Below, piece by piece: positions 33,970 through 43,764 of a DNA stretch of 64,000 nucleotides. The translations under genes and the position numbers were made by a program. This stretch comes from Chitinophagaceae bacterium. Its GTDB lineage: Bacteria; Bacteroidota; Bacteroidia; Chitinophagales; Chitinophagaceae. The notes beneath the pieces were generated by a model. That model ran no database searches, was not told the origin of the DNA, and was given only the letters and a program-made list of their open reading frames with translations. Location of the stretch: NCBI GenBank assembly GCA_022841365.1, contig JALHRP010000005.1, positions 1 through 64,000 of the forward strand, given 5' to 3'. Position 1 is the first letter of the stretch. Each line of letters begins with the position of its first letter.

Positions 33970-34956
33970 TTAACTTTGCCTGTGTTTCTTTTTTACTTTC
34001 ATCTCTTCTTCTGTTGCTTCGCCGATGATGATGCGGCCAAAGCTTGATTTGATTTCTACTTTAGCAGAACCTGAGCCTGATTTGCCTTCGTATGTTTTGT
34101 TTGAATCAGGGCCATACTGATCCGGTTTGTCTGTGCGTTGAATATTTGCTTTGCTCCGGTCTTTTAAAGAACCAAAGCTTGTATGAATATTGTAGCTGGC
34201 AGAAAAATCTGCAGCAGGACGGATGTTTACCAGGCTGTAAGAATCATTCAGGTAAAGTGCTGTAAGATTATTGTTCACATGAATTACACTGCTGCTGCAG
34301 AATTCCATATTGATTTTATTGGCTCCTGTTAAGGTTTCAATTTCAACCGTAGAGAACTTAAATGTTGCAGAGGCATTATTCATGCTTTTGATATGTGCAC
34401 TTCCAAATTCTACCAACAGTTTTTCAACCTTGGGGATATTGCCTGTTGTTAAAGATCCAAATTTACTCACCAGCGAAACAGAGCCATTGTAATCCGGCAA
34501 TTGAACAGATCCAAAAGAGTTTTCTATTTTCAAGGGATTGGCTGCAGGCATCTGGATGGTGTAATTAATGTGCATGTTGCTGTTACAATTCTTACAATGG
34601 TAATTATTGTTTGTTTTATTTTTGTTTACTGTTGTTGTAAACTTAATCTGGCTGCCATCCTTCTCTTCTTTCACATCAATATTTTCAAACATTTTATCTG
34701 CATGATCTTTGTCTGTTGAGCTGGCTTCAATATGAATGTCTACTTTGATTTCATTCCTGTCCCATGTAGTAACAGTTACATTGCCAAAGCTGTTTTCAAT
34801 ATTCAATGTATTACCTGAGGCAGCGTAGGTTTTAGAGATGGTACGTTCTTTAAAATGCTCGTACCTTTTTTTCTCTTTGGTTTCTTTCTGTGCTGCAACC
34901 TGATATGAAATAAAGAGGAGTGATAAAGTAAAAATGAGTTTAACTGACTTTTTCAT
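33970..34956 (-). CDS. DUF4097-type beta-repeat envelope protein
   Basis: A 328-residue protein with a signal peptide (MKKSVKLIFTLSLLFISYQVAAQ). The mature part repeats short beta strands around an SFG motif (IENSFGNVTV, IENSFGSVQL, SKFGSLTTG, TSFGSLKD, SSFGRIIIG), as in DUF4097/adhesin-like right-handed beta-helices. It contains a CKNC pair. Third gene of the sigma/anti-sigma operon (overlap of 17 bp with the anti-sigma gene), so it is probably a target or part of the stress response. Function is unknown. Confidence 0.8.
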   Translation of the reverse strand: MKKSVKLIFTLSLLFISYQVAAQKETKEKKRYEHFKERTISKTYAASGNTLNIENSFGNVTVTTWDRNEIKVDIHIEASSTDKDHADKMFENIDVKEEKDGSQIKFTTTVNKNKTNNNYHCKNCNSNMHINYTIQMPAANPLKIENSFGSVQLPDYNGSVSLVSKFGSLTTGNIPKVEKLLVEFGSAHIKSMNNASATFKFSTVEIETLTGANKINMEFCSSSVIHVNNNLTALYLNDSYSLVNIRPAADFSASYNIHTSFGSLKDRSKANIQRTDKPDQYGPDSNKTYEGKSGSGSAKVEIKSSFGRIIIGEATEEEMKVKKKHRQS

Positions 34957-35518
34957 TTCGTTTTGTTTTTTGTTTTTTGAATTCGTTGCTGATCATCAGT
35001 TGGCGATAGAGCAGTTCTGCCTGCAGTTGCAGATTCTGAATCATCGCTTTCATAATCACATCCTTGTTGGGTGTTTGTGATGCCTGAGCATGCAGCATAC
35101 GGTAAGAACTGTCCAGCACAAGCAGATCATCGAGGAATTCTTTGTACAATTCCGGATGTTCTGAAGTTGCAATTTTCAGCTCTTCCTGTCTGGTTTCTAT
35201 CGCACTGAATGCCTGCTTAACCTGTGATGCATATTCCGGAGATATGCCGCTTAATTCATCAGGACTCTTCAATGGTTCTTCGGTTGAAACTGTTTCTGTA
35301 TTTTGCCGGCGTATATAGATAAAGTAAACCGAAGTAAGGAGGATGCATACAAATGCAGCAGCGGCTGTCCATTTATACAGTTCTCTGATTGAAAATTTTC
35401 TTGCTTCCTTTTTTACAGGAAGTGCGGCTTCAATTTTTTTCCATGTGCCGTCTGCCGGCATCTCTGTATCAAAATCGCCACGGTTTCTGTTGATAAATTT
35501 CTCCAGGTTATCGCTCAT
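34940..35518 (-). CDS. Putative anti-sigma factor, membrane bound
   Basis: ATG at 35518 (MSDNLEKFINRNRGDF), which overlaps the sigma stop; an ATG at 35527 is the alternative. It has 192 residues: a cytosolic N-terminus of about 60 residues, one transmembrane helix (WTAAAAFVCILLTSVYFIYI) and a helical periplasmic domain of about 110 residues. Position between the sigma and DUF4097 genes and the topology support an anti-sigma role. Confidence 0.75.
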   Translation of the reverse strand: MSDNLEKFINRNRGDFDTEMPADGTWKKIEAALPVKKEARKFSIRELYKWTAAAAFVCILLTSVYFIYIRRQNTETVSTEEPLKSPDELSGISPEYASQVKQAFSAIETRQEELKIATSEHPELYKEFLDDLLVLDSSYRMLHAQASQTPNKDVIMKAMIQNLQLQAELLYRQLMISNEFKKQKTKRNEKVS

Positions 35519-36071
35519 ATAGTTCATGTTGTTTTAATACCTGTAATAATTTTTGTTTGGCACGCATATACTGCGTTCGAACAGTTGAATGTGTTACCTG
35601 CATAATCTCAGCTACTTCTTCCTGATCGTATCCTTCAAAGAGATGCAGCGATAAAACCGTACGGTAACCGGTTGGTAAACTTTGCATGGCTCCTTTAATT
35701 ATTTCAACGGTGTACCAGATCTCGTCTTCGTGCAGAGGTGGTTCATCAGGCAGTGTATCTGCATCTGGTTCCATATCTGAAAAGAGCAGGCGTTGTTTTT
35801 TTAAATGTGTGATGCATTTATAAACCACAATCTGTTTCAACCATGCACCAAAGGTTGATTTGCCCCGGAAGTTTTCCAGTTGCTGAAAGGCATCGGTAAA
35901 AGCTTCCTGCAAAATGTCTTCCGCATCAGCAGTCCGGTTCAGCATCCGCAGGGCGGTATTGAACATGGCTTTGGAGTAACGGTCATACAGTAATTTGTAA
36001 GCAGTATGATCTCCATTGATGCATTGCTGCACCAGTATTTCAGCTGAAGGGACAATCGTAGTCAGGTTCAA
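35508..36071 (-). CDS. ECF-type RNA polymerase sigma factor (second triad)
   Basis: A 187-residue sigma-70 family ECF factor. Region 2 is seen in RTADAEDILQEAFTDAFQQL and TFGAWLKQIVVYKCITHLKK; region 4 in LPTGYRTVLSLHLFEGYDQEEVAEIM, followed by the HTH TVRTQYMRAKQKLL. Overlaps the anti-sigma gene by 11 bp, indicating translational coupling. It is a paralogue of the sigma gene at 33195, and both head a triad with a membrane anti-sigma and an envelope protein. Confidence 0.93.
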   Translation of the reverse strand: MNLTTIVPSAEILVQQCINGDHTAYKLLYDRYSKAMFNTALRMLNRTADAEDILQEAFTDAFQQLENFRGKSTFGAWLKQIVVYKCITHLKKQRLLFSDMEPDADTLPDEPPLHEDEIWYTVEIIKGAMQSLPTGYRTVLSLHLFEGYDQEEVAEIMQVTHSTVRTQYMRAKQKLLQVLKQHELYER

Positions 36072-36170
36072 TGATTCGGTTTATAATAAAGTATAAGGTT
36101 CTTGAAGAATGTTGCATGAGGGCAGAAAAAAATAAAAGCAATTCAAGCAGTACAACTCAATTTCATTTTT

Positions 36171-36623
36171 TCATCTAAGGTCTGTCTTATTTACAGCAAC
36201 TGTTGGCCTTGCTTTTCTGAAAAGAAAGGCAATGGCCATCACAACGATCCAAAGTGCAGAAAAGGCCAGCAGCCCGTTCAGATTGGCTTGCACATCTTCC
36301 GGATCATAGCGGCCATGTATTCTGGAACGGAAAAACCGGTTGCTATACGCCTGTGCATATTCAATGCCGGCACCAAAAAGATAGAGTGCAACAAAGATGA
36401 GTAAGTGTCTGAAAAGTTTTCTGTTTGCAAACAGGATGTTTAAGAATGCTGCAGCTATAAAATAAAAAAGAGAATGAAGTTCTTTATCAATATGCCTGAA
36501 ACCCGACGGCAGCTTAAGCATAAATCCAACAATGGCAATGCCAAAACAGAAAGCAGCCAGAAACAGTTTGGTCCAATTACTTAATTTCAATTTCAACTTT
36601 TTTTGTAATGAAAACTTTTGCAA
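36171..36623 (-). CDS. VanZ-like membrane protein
   Basis: A 150-residue protein with four transmembrane helices. VanZ-like signature residues are DKELHSLFYFIAAAFLNILF (residues 47-66) and GAGIEYAQAYSNRFFRSR, then DPEDVQANLNGLLAF. VanZ proteins are linked to low-level teicoplanin resistance in some Gram-positives, but in Bacteroidota the family is housekeeping with no known role. It stands alone between the sigma operon and the repeat pair. Confidence 0.82.
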   Translation of the reverse strand: MQKFSLQKKLKLKLSNWTKLFLAAFCFGIAIVGFMLKLPSGFRHIDKELHSLFYFIAAAFLNILFANRKLFRHLLIFVALYLFGAGIEYAQAYSNRFFRSRIHGRYDPEDVQANLNGLLAFSALWIVVMAIAFLFRKARPTVAVNKTDLR

Positions 36624-36653
36624 AGTTTATACAGACTGATAAAACACAATCCA

Positions 36654-36726
36654 ACTCTTACAACTTTGCCAAAGTTGGAGAAAGTTCAAAAAAAATTTCA
36701 TACTCTTACAACTTTGCCAAAGTTGG
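36654..36726. repeat. Pair of 25-bp direct repeats, each palindromic
   Basis: ACTCTTACAACTTTGCCAAA followed by GTTGG occurs at 36654-36678 and again at 36702-36726. Each copy contains the palindrome CAACTTTG/CAAAGTTG with a shared centre. The second copy includes the last codons and stop of the hydroxylase gene, so the ending LAKL-stop is encoded inside the repeat. A looser relative lies at about 36611-36628. Confidence 0.82.
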
Positions 36727-37998
36727 TTTAAGTTCATCTTCTTTTACATGTTTCTGCACAAACCATAGTGTGATCATGGTTGATGCAAGAAAGTAAAAAG
36801 CAATCAGGTATTTAATTGATCCGCTTAAAACAGATGCTCCAAACCAATCGCCTGTTTGTAAAATAACAGCGATACCAAAACTGTTTTTGATTACTTCCCA
36901 CACAATGGCATATTTATTCCGGTCCATTAATTCGGTATAAGCATATACACTCAAAAATATAAACAGTCCATAGAGATAGATATAAGATGGGTGTAGTGCA
37001 TTGATGCCGGCAATATTCCCAAACAGATAACTGATAAATAATAAAACCATTGTGATCTGCACCCAGCTCCACACATGTAATGCAGGCGATGCTTTGGTAT
37101 CATACTTTTCAAAATGATACGGATCGGTAATTTTGTGTACAGGATATTTTTCTGCAACATCTGCTGGTCGCCAGCCGGTGGGCATCATCCAGATGCGGAG
37201 TTTATCGTTCCAGCTTTTAGTGAGCCATGCATCTTTGATGAGTAAACCAAGGTGCATAAAATTTATTTTGATGGGGTTCCAAGTCTGTACAGGACGTGTA
37301 ATGCCGTATACAGGTGGTTTATCAACTAACTCTTCCTGAAATGTACCAAACCATTTGTCCCAGAAAATAAAAATCTGCCCGTAGTTCTTATCTAAATATT
37401 CAGGATTGATGGCATGATGTACACGATGATGCGAAGGTGTAACAATGATCTTCTCCAACAATCCCATCCTGTTGATGTGTTGTGTATGATACCAAAACTG
37501 TGCAAACAAATGCAAAGGAGCAACTACAGCAATCACCATGGTTGGCACACCCAGTAATGCAGCTGGTAATAAAAAAATAGTGAAGAGACGAAACACAACC
37601 GAAATACTTTGCCTTAATGCACAAGCCAGGTTAAAATCTTCACTGCTGTGATGAATGATATGTGCGTTCCAGAAAAAATTATATTCATGGTCCAGACGAT
37701 GCACCCAGTAGCCTGCAAAATCAAGTGCAATAAATGCAATGATGTAAGTGAGGATGGTATGTTCAATATGTACAACAGCTAATTTATCAACAAGCCATCC
37801 ATAACCGATGATGGCAATACTCAAACCCAACACATCTTTGGTTACATTGGTAATACCGCTGCTGAGGCTGGAGATCATATCCATATTACGGACGGTTTGT
37901 TTTCCTTTCCAAACACCATAATATGCTTCCGCAAGCACCAGCAATAGAAAAGCCGGCATGGCAAAGAGTAAAATTTTACCGTAGGTTTCCATGTGCAA
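36706..37998 (-). CDS. Sterol desaturase/fatty acid hydroxylase family protein
   Basis: A 430-residue integral membrane di-iron oxygenase. Histidine boxes are HRLDHE (near 100), HIIHHS (near 114), HTQH (near 170) and SHHRVHH (near 190), the expected HxxxH, HxxHH, HxxHH pattern. Four helices lie in the first 250 residues and several more in an extra C-terminal hydrophobic region of about 150 residues. Alkylglycerol monooxygenase-like proteins have such a tail. The substrate is a lipid; which one cannot be told. Confidence 0.87.
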   Translation of the reverse strand: MHMETYGKILLFAMPAFLLLVLAEAYYGVWKGKQTVRNMDMISSLSSGITNVTKDVLGLSIAIIGYGWLVDKLAVVHIEHTILTYIIAFIALDFAGYWVHRLDHEYNFFWNAHIIHHSSEDFNLACALRQSISVVFRLFTIFLLPAALLGVPTMVIAVVAPLHLFAQFWYHTQHINRMGLLEKIIVTPSHHRVHHAINPEYLDKNYGQIFIFWDKWFGTFQEELVDKPPVYGITRPVQTWNPIKINFMHLGLLIKDAWLTKSWNDKLRIWMMPTGWRPADVAEKYPVHKITDPYHFEKYDTKASPALHVWSWVQITMVLLFISYLFGNIAGINALHPSYIYLYGLFIFLSVYAYTELMDRNKYAIVWEVIKNSFGIAVILQTGDWFGASVLSGSIKYLIAFYFLASTMITLWFVQKHVKEDELKPTLAKL

Positions 37999-38029
37999 AC
38001 AATCTTATTGCTAAAGTACGAAATGCCCG

Positions 38030-38908
38030 TCAGTTTACTTGCTGCCGGTAATCTGTTATATAACGGGAAGGCGATACACCGGTTACTTGTTTAAACACCC
38101 TGTTAAAGCTCACAGCACTGCTGAACCCGGTTTCATAGGCAATGGATGAAATACTTGTTACATCAGCTCCCGTCATTTTTTTACAGGCTTCATTGATGCG
38201 GATCTCATTTACAAAACTGATATAAGTTTTACGGGTATGCTTTTTAAAATACCTGCAAAAAGCCTGCACGGTCAGATGTGCTACTCCGGCTATTTCCTTC
38301 AGTTTGATCTGATCGGTATAATGCTCCATGGTATAACGATACACATCATTCATCCGCAAACCTTCTGTATCAGAAATACTATAGTGTGTAGATGCAGAAG
38401 CAAGTATCCTGTTTCCTTTGATGCTGCTCAATGTCTGTAATAAATGAAGAAAGGCTGCAAGTATATAAGCCTGCTTCGCTTCTTTTACTAACAGCATTTC
38501 AGCAATGATCTTTTTTGCACTTGCAGCAGGAACCTGCAAACCCATGCTGCTCTGCTCTATCAGCCGTTTGATGTTTTTTGTTTCCGGCAGGGATAATACA
38601 GTTTGTGTAAACTGAACAGGATTGAAGAACAATGAAAGTGCCTGTACTTTTTTCTTTCTGCGTTGATCAAAATAAACAGGATCACTTTTAAACAGGTGTG
38701 GTTGATTGGCACCCAATAAATAAACTTCTCCTGCTTTAAACGGTTGCATATAATTACCGGCAATGAGTGTGCCTGTTCCTTCAATGATCCAGGTGATCTG
38801 TATTTCTTTGTGCCGGTGCAGGTGATTATAAAAATGCGGCAACTTTTCTTCCTGCACCACAATAGAACGATCACCTGCAACAGGAATGGTAAATTGTACA
38901 ACCTTCAT
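38030..38908 (-). CDS. AraC family transcriptional regulator
   Basis: A 292-residue regulator with an N-terminal cupin-type ligand-binding domain (residues 1-150, with PHFYNHLHRHKEIQITWI) and a C-terminal double HTH (IKLKEIAGVAHLTVQAFCRYFKKH, then SISSIAYETGFSSAVSFNRVFKQVTGVSPSRY). It is divergent from the hydroxyproline operon that starts at 39034 (gap 125 bp), so it is probably its hydroxyproline-responsive regulator. The ligand is inference. Confidence 0.9.
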   Translation of the reverse strand: MKVVQFTIPVAGDRSIVVQEEKLPHFYNHLHRHKEIQITWIIEGTGTLIAGNYMQPFKAGEVYLLGANQPHLFKSDPVYFDQRRKKKVQALSLFFNPVQFTQTVLSLPETKNIKRLIEQSSMGLQVPAASAKKIIAEMLLVKEAKQAYILAAFLHLLQTLSSIKGNRILASASTHYSISDTEGLRMNDVYRYTMEHYTDQIKLKEIAGVAHLTVQAFCRYFKKHTRKTYISFVNEIRINEACKKMTGADVTSISSIAYETGFSSAVSFNRVFKQVTGVSPSRYITDYRQQVN

Positions 38909-39033
38909 TCTTTGCTGATTTTAGCCTTAATTGTAAAATTAGGGAGAATGCATGTTAATATCGGTAAAGTATTGGCTAATCAGCGACTGCCTGTTCTGTG
39001 TACGATCCGGTATTTTCGTTCAAACTTATTACT

Positions 39034-39930
39034 ATGTCATTTGAATGGAAAGGAGTGTTTCCGGCAGTATTAACTCCGTTTACCGCCGATGATGCATTGG
39101 ATCTGCCAATGTTTGAAAAAAATCTGCAGGCTCAACTCGATGCAGGTGTGCAGGGGATTATCATTGGCGGTTCTTTGGGCGAGGCCAGTACCATCACAGC
39201 AACAGAAAAAGAACAGTTAGTAAAACATGCGGTACAATTCTTCAACGGAAAAATTCCGGTGATTATGAATATTGCAGAAAGTACTACCAAAGATGCAGTA
39301 CAACAGGCAGCCAATGCCAAAGCATGGGGAGCCGAAGGATTAATGCTGTTGCCACCTATGCGATATAAAACGGATGAAAGGGAAACAGTTGCTTTTTTTA
39401 AAACAGTAGCGCTTTCAACAGATTTGCCCGTTATGATCTACAACAATCCGGTGGATTATAAAATTGAAGTTACGCTGGATATGTTTGAAGAACTGTTGAC
39501 ATGCAGCAATATTACAGCAGTGAAAGAAAGTACCAGAGATGTGACCAATGTTACAAGAATCATCAATCGTTTTGGAACACGGTTAAAGATTTTATGCGGG
39601 GTTGATACATTAGCTATGGAAGAATTGTGTCTGGGTGCTGATGGCTGGGTGGCCGGATTGGTAGATGCTTTTCCAAAAGAGACACTCGCCATTTTCAATT
39701 TAGTGAAAGAAGGAAAGATTGCAGAAGCAGCCGCCATCTATCGTTGGTTTATGCCATTGCTTGAACTGGATATTCATCCCAAACTGGTGCAATATATTAA
39801 ACTGGCTGCCACACAAACTGGAATTGGAAGTGAATATGTTCGGGCACCTCGTTTACCTTTACAGGGCAGCGAAAGGGAACGCATTCTCCAGATCATCAAT
39901 GATGGCATCGCTGCAAGGCCAAACTTATAA
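39034..39930 (+). CDS. DapA-family aldolase/deaminase for hydroxyproline catabolism
   Basis: A 298-residue TIM-barrel enzyme of the dihydrodipicolinate synthase family. GGSLGEASTITATEKEQLV, the conserved Tyr region PVMIYNNPVDY, and the Schiff-base Lys in NITAVKESTRDV (near residue 165) are visible. The ATG at 39034 is preferred over the track's GTG. With the epimerase, dehydrogenase and semialdehyde dehydrogenase in the same operon, the likely job is 1-pyrroline-4-hydroxy-2-carboxylate deaminase, giving 2-oxoglutarate semialdehyde. That specific role rests on context. Confidence 0.87.
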   Translation: MSFEWKGVFPAVLTPFTADDALDLPMFEKNLQAQLDAGVQGIIIGGSLGEASTITATEKEQLVKHAVQFFNGKIPVIMNIAESTTKDAVQQAANAKAWGAEGLMLLPPMRYKTDERETVAFFKTVALSTDLPVMIYNNPVDYKIEVTLDMFEELLTCSNITAVKESTRDVTNVTRIINRFGTRLKILCGVDTLAMEELCLGADGWVAGLVDAFPKETLAIFNLVKEGKIAEAAAIYRWFMPLLELDIHPKLVQYIKLAATQTGIGSEYVRAPRLPLQGSERERILQIINDGIAARPNL

Positions 39931-39945
39931 AATAAAATTTCTACA

Positions 39946-41430
39946 ATGAGTTTTGATGATACTTCGCTTGCGCAGATTGATCAATACATGAACGATGCAT
40001 GGGATGCATTTCATGTGTATCGGAAGAAAAGTTTAAAAGAAAGGGCAGCGTTGATGCGTGCCATTGCTGTTGAACTGGAAGCATGTGGCGATGCGCTGAT
40101 TCAAACAGCAATGAAAGAAACCAATTTGCCTGAAGCAAGATTGCGGAACGAACGGGGAAGAACAATTTTACAACTCAATCAATATGCAACTGCATGTGAA
40201 CAGGGCGAATGGATTGAAGCAAGAATTGATACGGTGATTCCTGATAAAAATCCTCCGAAACCCGACATCAGAAAAATGTTGGTGCCCCTTGGCCCGGTTG
40301 TAGTTTTTGGTGCAAGTAATTTTCCATTTGCATACTCAACTGCAGGTGGCGATACAGCCTGTGCGTTAGCTGCCGGTTGTCCGGTGATTGTAAAAGCACA
40401 TCCTGCACATGCACATACATCACAGATAGTTGCTGATGCTATTCATACAGCAGTCGCAAAACTTAATTTACCCCAAGCTGTTTTTACACATGTACATGGA
40501 AAAGCTTTTGAAGTGGGTCATGCATTGGTTACACATGCATATACAAAAGCAGTAGGCTTTACCGGTTCTTATAACGGCGGTAAACAATTATTCGATTGGG
40601 CCAATCAACGCAGAGAACCGATTCCCGTGTTTGCAGAAATGGGAAGTATCAACCCTGTGTTCTTATTACCGGAGAAATTAAAATCATCAGCAACAGAAAT
40701 TGCAACCATGTATGCAGGTTCCATTACATTAGGTGTTGGTCAGTTTTGCACCAATCCGGGTTTGATCATTGGTATTGAAGGTGAAGATTTAAAAACCTTC
40801 ACCCATGATCTGGGCAAAGCCATACAGAAAGTTCAACCGGGTGTGATGTTACACCAGGGAATTGTAAATGCATACAAAGAGAAAAAAAGTACAGCGCTTT
40901 TGCAGGGTGAAGTGCATTTAGTAGCAGAGTCAGAAACAGAAGTAAAAGAAAACGAAGGGTTGCCAACAATTGCAACTGCCAGTGCAGAAGCATTTTTAAA
41001 TAACCCGGTATTGCAGCAGGAAGTGTTTGGTCCGTATTCACTCATCATCCGTTGTAAGAACAAAGAAGAAATGCTTGCAGTAGCGCAACATCTCGAAGGA
41101 CAGTTAACTGCAACACTCATGGCAACCAATGAAGATGCGTTGCAAAATGAAGATCTTGTTGAAGCAGTAAAAAACAGTTGCGGTCGTTTTATTTTAAACA
41201 GTGTGCCAACAGGCGTAGAAGTTTGTTTAAGTATGCATCATGGTGGACCGTTTCCTGCAACAACTGATTCCAGGTTCACCAGTGTAGGTGCAGATGGCAT
41301 TAAACGTTTTGCACGGCCCATTGCTTTTCAAAACTGGAGCAATGAATTGTTGCCGGAAGAATTGAAGAACGAAAATTCTTTACAGATATGGCGTACAGTA
41401 AATAACGAACTGACAAAAGAACCGATCTGA
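39946..41430 (+). CDS. Aldehyde dehydrogenase (2-oxoglutarate semialdehyde type)
   Basis: A 494-residue NAD(P)-dependent aldehyde dehydrogenase. The cofactor region has VVVFGASNFPFAYSTAGGDT, the catalytic Glu is in FAEMGSINPVFL (near 230), and the nucleophile Cys is in GVGQFCTNPG (near 270). The FGASNFPFAYS type and the operon context point to alpha-ketoglutarate semialdehyde dehydrogenase, the last step from hydroxyproline to 2-oxoglutarate. It is 15 bp downstream of the deaminase gene. Confidence 0.9.
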   Translation: MSFDDTSLAQIDQYMNDAWDAFHVYRKKSLKERAALMRAIAVELEACGDALIQTAMKETNLPEARLRNERGRTILQLNQYATACEQGEWIEARIDTVIPDKNPPKPDIRKMLVPLGPVVVFGASNFPFAYSTAGGDTACALAAGCPVIVKAHPAHAHTSQIVADAIHTAVAKLNLPQAVFTHVHGKAFEVGHALVTHAYTKAVGFTGSYNGGKQLFDWANQRREPIPVFAEMGSINPVFLLPEKLKSSATEIATMYAGSITLGVGQFCTNPGLIIGIEGEDLKTFTHDLGKAIQKVQPGVMLHQGIVNAYKEKKSTALLQGEVHLVAESETEVKENEGLPTIATASAEAFLNNPVLQQEVFGPYSLIIRCKNKEEMLAVAQHLEGQLTATLMATNEDALQNEDLVEAVKNSCGRFILNSVPTGVEVCLSMHHGGPFPATTDSRFTSVGADGIKRFARPIAFQNWSNELLPEELKNENSLQIWRTVNNELTKEPI

Positions 41431-41455
41431 ATCATTTCTTAACCATCACTTGCAT

Positions 41456-43762
41456 ATGAAAAAAGTAATTAGTTTTCTATTGTTCCCGTTTTTTGCTTTT
41501 GCACAAAACAAAAGCACAACAGGTGCACAAAAGATTGCTGCGTTTAAACAGCAACAACTGTTATTGCAGCAATCACCTTATAAAAATCTGCAATGGCGAT
41601 TGACAGGTCCAGATAACAGAAGCGGCCGCAGTACCGATGTGGCGGGCATTACAGGCAATCCAAATATCATCTACGCCGCTTTTGCAACAGGTGGTTTGTG
41701 GAAGACAGAAGATGCAGGTGCAACATGGAAACCATTGTTTGATAAAGAAGCAACACAATCCATCGGCAATATTGCTTTGGCTCCATCCGATCCAAACACA
41801 TTGTATGTAGGAACAGGTGAAGCAAATATTTTCCGTGCATCCTTACCTGGAATCGGAATGTATAAAACAACCAACGGCGGAAAAAGCTTTACGCATATTG
41901 GTTTGGAAAACACAGGAACCATTGCAAGAGTCATTGTTCATCCGAAAAATGCAAACCTTGTATACGTTGCAGCAAGTGGTAATGAATGGACTTATAATAA
42001 AGACCGTGGTGTATACATGACCAATGACGGTGGTAAAACATGGAAGAATATTTTATTTGAAAGTGAGCAAAGTGGATGTATTGATCTGATGATGGATCCA
42101 TCTGATCCTAATATCTTGTATGCAAGTATGTGGAACCGTATACGCAGAAGATGGAGCGATCCTGTTCCGGAAGATGGTGATCATTTGTATAAAACTACTG
42201 ACGGCGGTAAAACATGGAAGAAGATCACAAACGGTTTACCCGACACAAAACTCACAGGTCGTATAGGCCTGGCCGTTAGTCATTCAAACCCGAATGTATT
42301 ATATGCCTTTGTTGATGATCATAATAAAAAGCGTGATCCCAACCCCGGTGAAACAGACAGCTACGAACGGAAGGTGCAAAAGGTTGTAATAGGTGGTGCT
42401 ATTTACCGCAGTACGAATAAAGGAGAGAGCTGGGAAAAAATGGGAGAGGTGCATGATTTCTTTAAACCATTCTCCGGTACGTATGGTTGGGTGTTCAGTC
42501 AAATTCGTGTGCATCCAAAAAATGAAAACCGCATTTATGCATTTGGTGTAGAAAAAGGAATCAGCGAAGATGCAGGTAAAACATGGAAAGTATGGGACCC
42601 CACAGATACAACCGGTGACTGGACACATGGGGATAATCATGCCATGTGGATTGATACAGACAATCCTGATCGAATGATCGTAGGAAATGATGGTGGTGTT
42701 ACATTAACTTATAACGGTGGTATAAAATGGAAAAACTTTTTTGATAAAATTCCAACCACACAGTTTTACACTGTTACGTATGACATGAACACGCCGTTCA
42801 ACATTTTTGGTTCCGTGCAGGATGAAGGAACCATGAGCGGTAATGTGAGCAACACGTTTGGTACAGCTCCAGATACAACGCTTCGCCCATGGCGTATGGC
42901 TCCCGGCGGTGAAGGAACACAAATACAGGTTGATCCGCTCAATACAAACATTGTATACTCATCTACCTACTATGGCCGGTTGATGAAAACAGATATGAGC
43001 AAGAGTCGTCGTGAAGCCGTGCAACGCTTTTCTTCATTTGATGTTGGTCGTATTGATTCATTACGTGGAGAATGGCTGGCAGCAACTGTGATGAGTAAGT
43101 TCAACAACAAAGTAATCTATCATGGTTTGCAGCATTTGTATAAAACAGAAGATGCAGGTGAAACGTGGAAGAGAATCAGTGTTGATCTGAGTTACAATGA
43201 TCCAAAGCGTATGGGTAATTATCCCTATCTCATTTATCATCAGGCCATCACTGCAGTTGCAGAAGGCGATAAAGCAGGTGTATTGTATGCCGGTACAGAT
43301 GATGGTCGTGTTTGGTTTACTGCAAATGATGGCACAAGCTGGAAAGAAATCACAAAAGGACTTCCTTATAATAAACATGTCATTAAAATTGTGGCATCAG
43401 CATTTAAATCATCAAGAGTATATATTGTGTTGAATGATCGCCGTGCGGATAACAACACGCCTTATATCTATGTAAGTGATGATTATGGAACAACATGGAA
43501 ACCGATTGCATCCAATCTGCCGGCTTCACCAGCGAATGTAATTGCAGAACATCCGGACAATGCGAATGTTTTATTCTGCGGAACAGATTTTGGTGTATAC
43601 ATGAGTAAGGATGGTGGAAAAAAATGGATCGCTATCAATGGAACTATTCCTGCATCCGTTTCGGTGAATGATCTGTTTATTCATCCGAGGGATAAAAAAC
43701 TCGTGATTGGTACTTACGGAAGAGGTGTGTATGTGTTGGATGATTTAAATGTGTTGAAATAA
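41456..43762 (+). CDS. Secreted BNR/VPS10-like beta-propeller protein
   Basis: A 768-residue exported protein; the ATG at 41456 gives the signal peptide MKKVISFLLFPFFAFAQ. At least eight Asp-box/BNR-type repeats are visible (TTNGGKSFTHI, TNDGGKTWKNI, TTDGGKTWKKI, STNKGESWEKM, SEDAGKTWKVW, TEDAGETWKRI, SDDYGTTWKPI, SKDGGKKWIAI), indicating one or two beta-propellers of the sortilin/VPS10 or glycosidase-like kind. No catalytic residues are assignable. Its place inside the hydroxyproline operon suggests an extracellular role on hydroxyproline-containing material; that is a guess. Confidence 0.83.
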   Translation: MKKVISFLLFPFFAFAQNKSTTGAQKIAAFKQQQLLLQQSPYKNLQWRLTGPDNRSGRSTDVAGITGNPNIIYAAFATGGLWKTEDAGATWKPLFDKEATQSIGNIALAPSDPNTLYVGTGEANIFRASLPGIGMYKTTNGGKSFTHIGLENTGTIARVIVHPKNANLVYVAASGNEWTYNKDRGVYMTNDGGKTWKNILFESEQSGCIDLMMDPSDPNILYASMWNRIRRRWSDPVPEDGDHLYKTTDGGKTWKKITNGLPDTKLTGRIGLAVSHSNPNVLYAFVDDHNKKRDPNPGETDSYERKVQKVVIGGAIYRSTNKGESWEKMGEVHDFFKPFSGTYGWVFSQIRVHPKNENRIYAFGVEKGISEDAGKTWKVWDPTDTTGDWTHGDNHAMWIDTDNPDRMIVGNDGGVTLTYNGGIKWKNFFDKIPTTQFYTVTYDMNTPFNIFGSVQDEGTMSGNVSNTFGTAPDTTLRPWRMAPGGEGTQIQVDPLNTNIVYSSTYYGRLMKTDMSKSRREAVQRFSSFDVGRIDSLRGEWLAATVMSKFNNKVIYHGLQHLYKTEDAGETWKRISVDLSYNDPKRMGNYPYLIYHQAITAVAEGDKAGVLYAGTDDGRVWFTANDGTSWKEITKGLPYNKHVIKIVASAFKSSRVYIVLNDRRADNNTPYIYVSDDYGTTWKPIASNLPASPANVIAEHPDNANVLFCGTDFGVYMSKDGGKKWIAINGTIPASVSVNDLFIHPRDKKLVIGTYGRGVYVLDDLNVLK

Positions 43763-43764
43763 AA

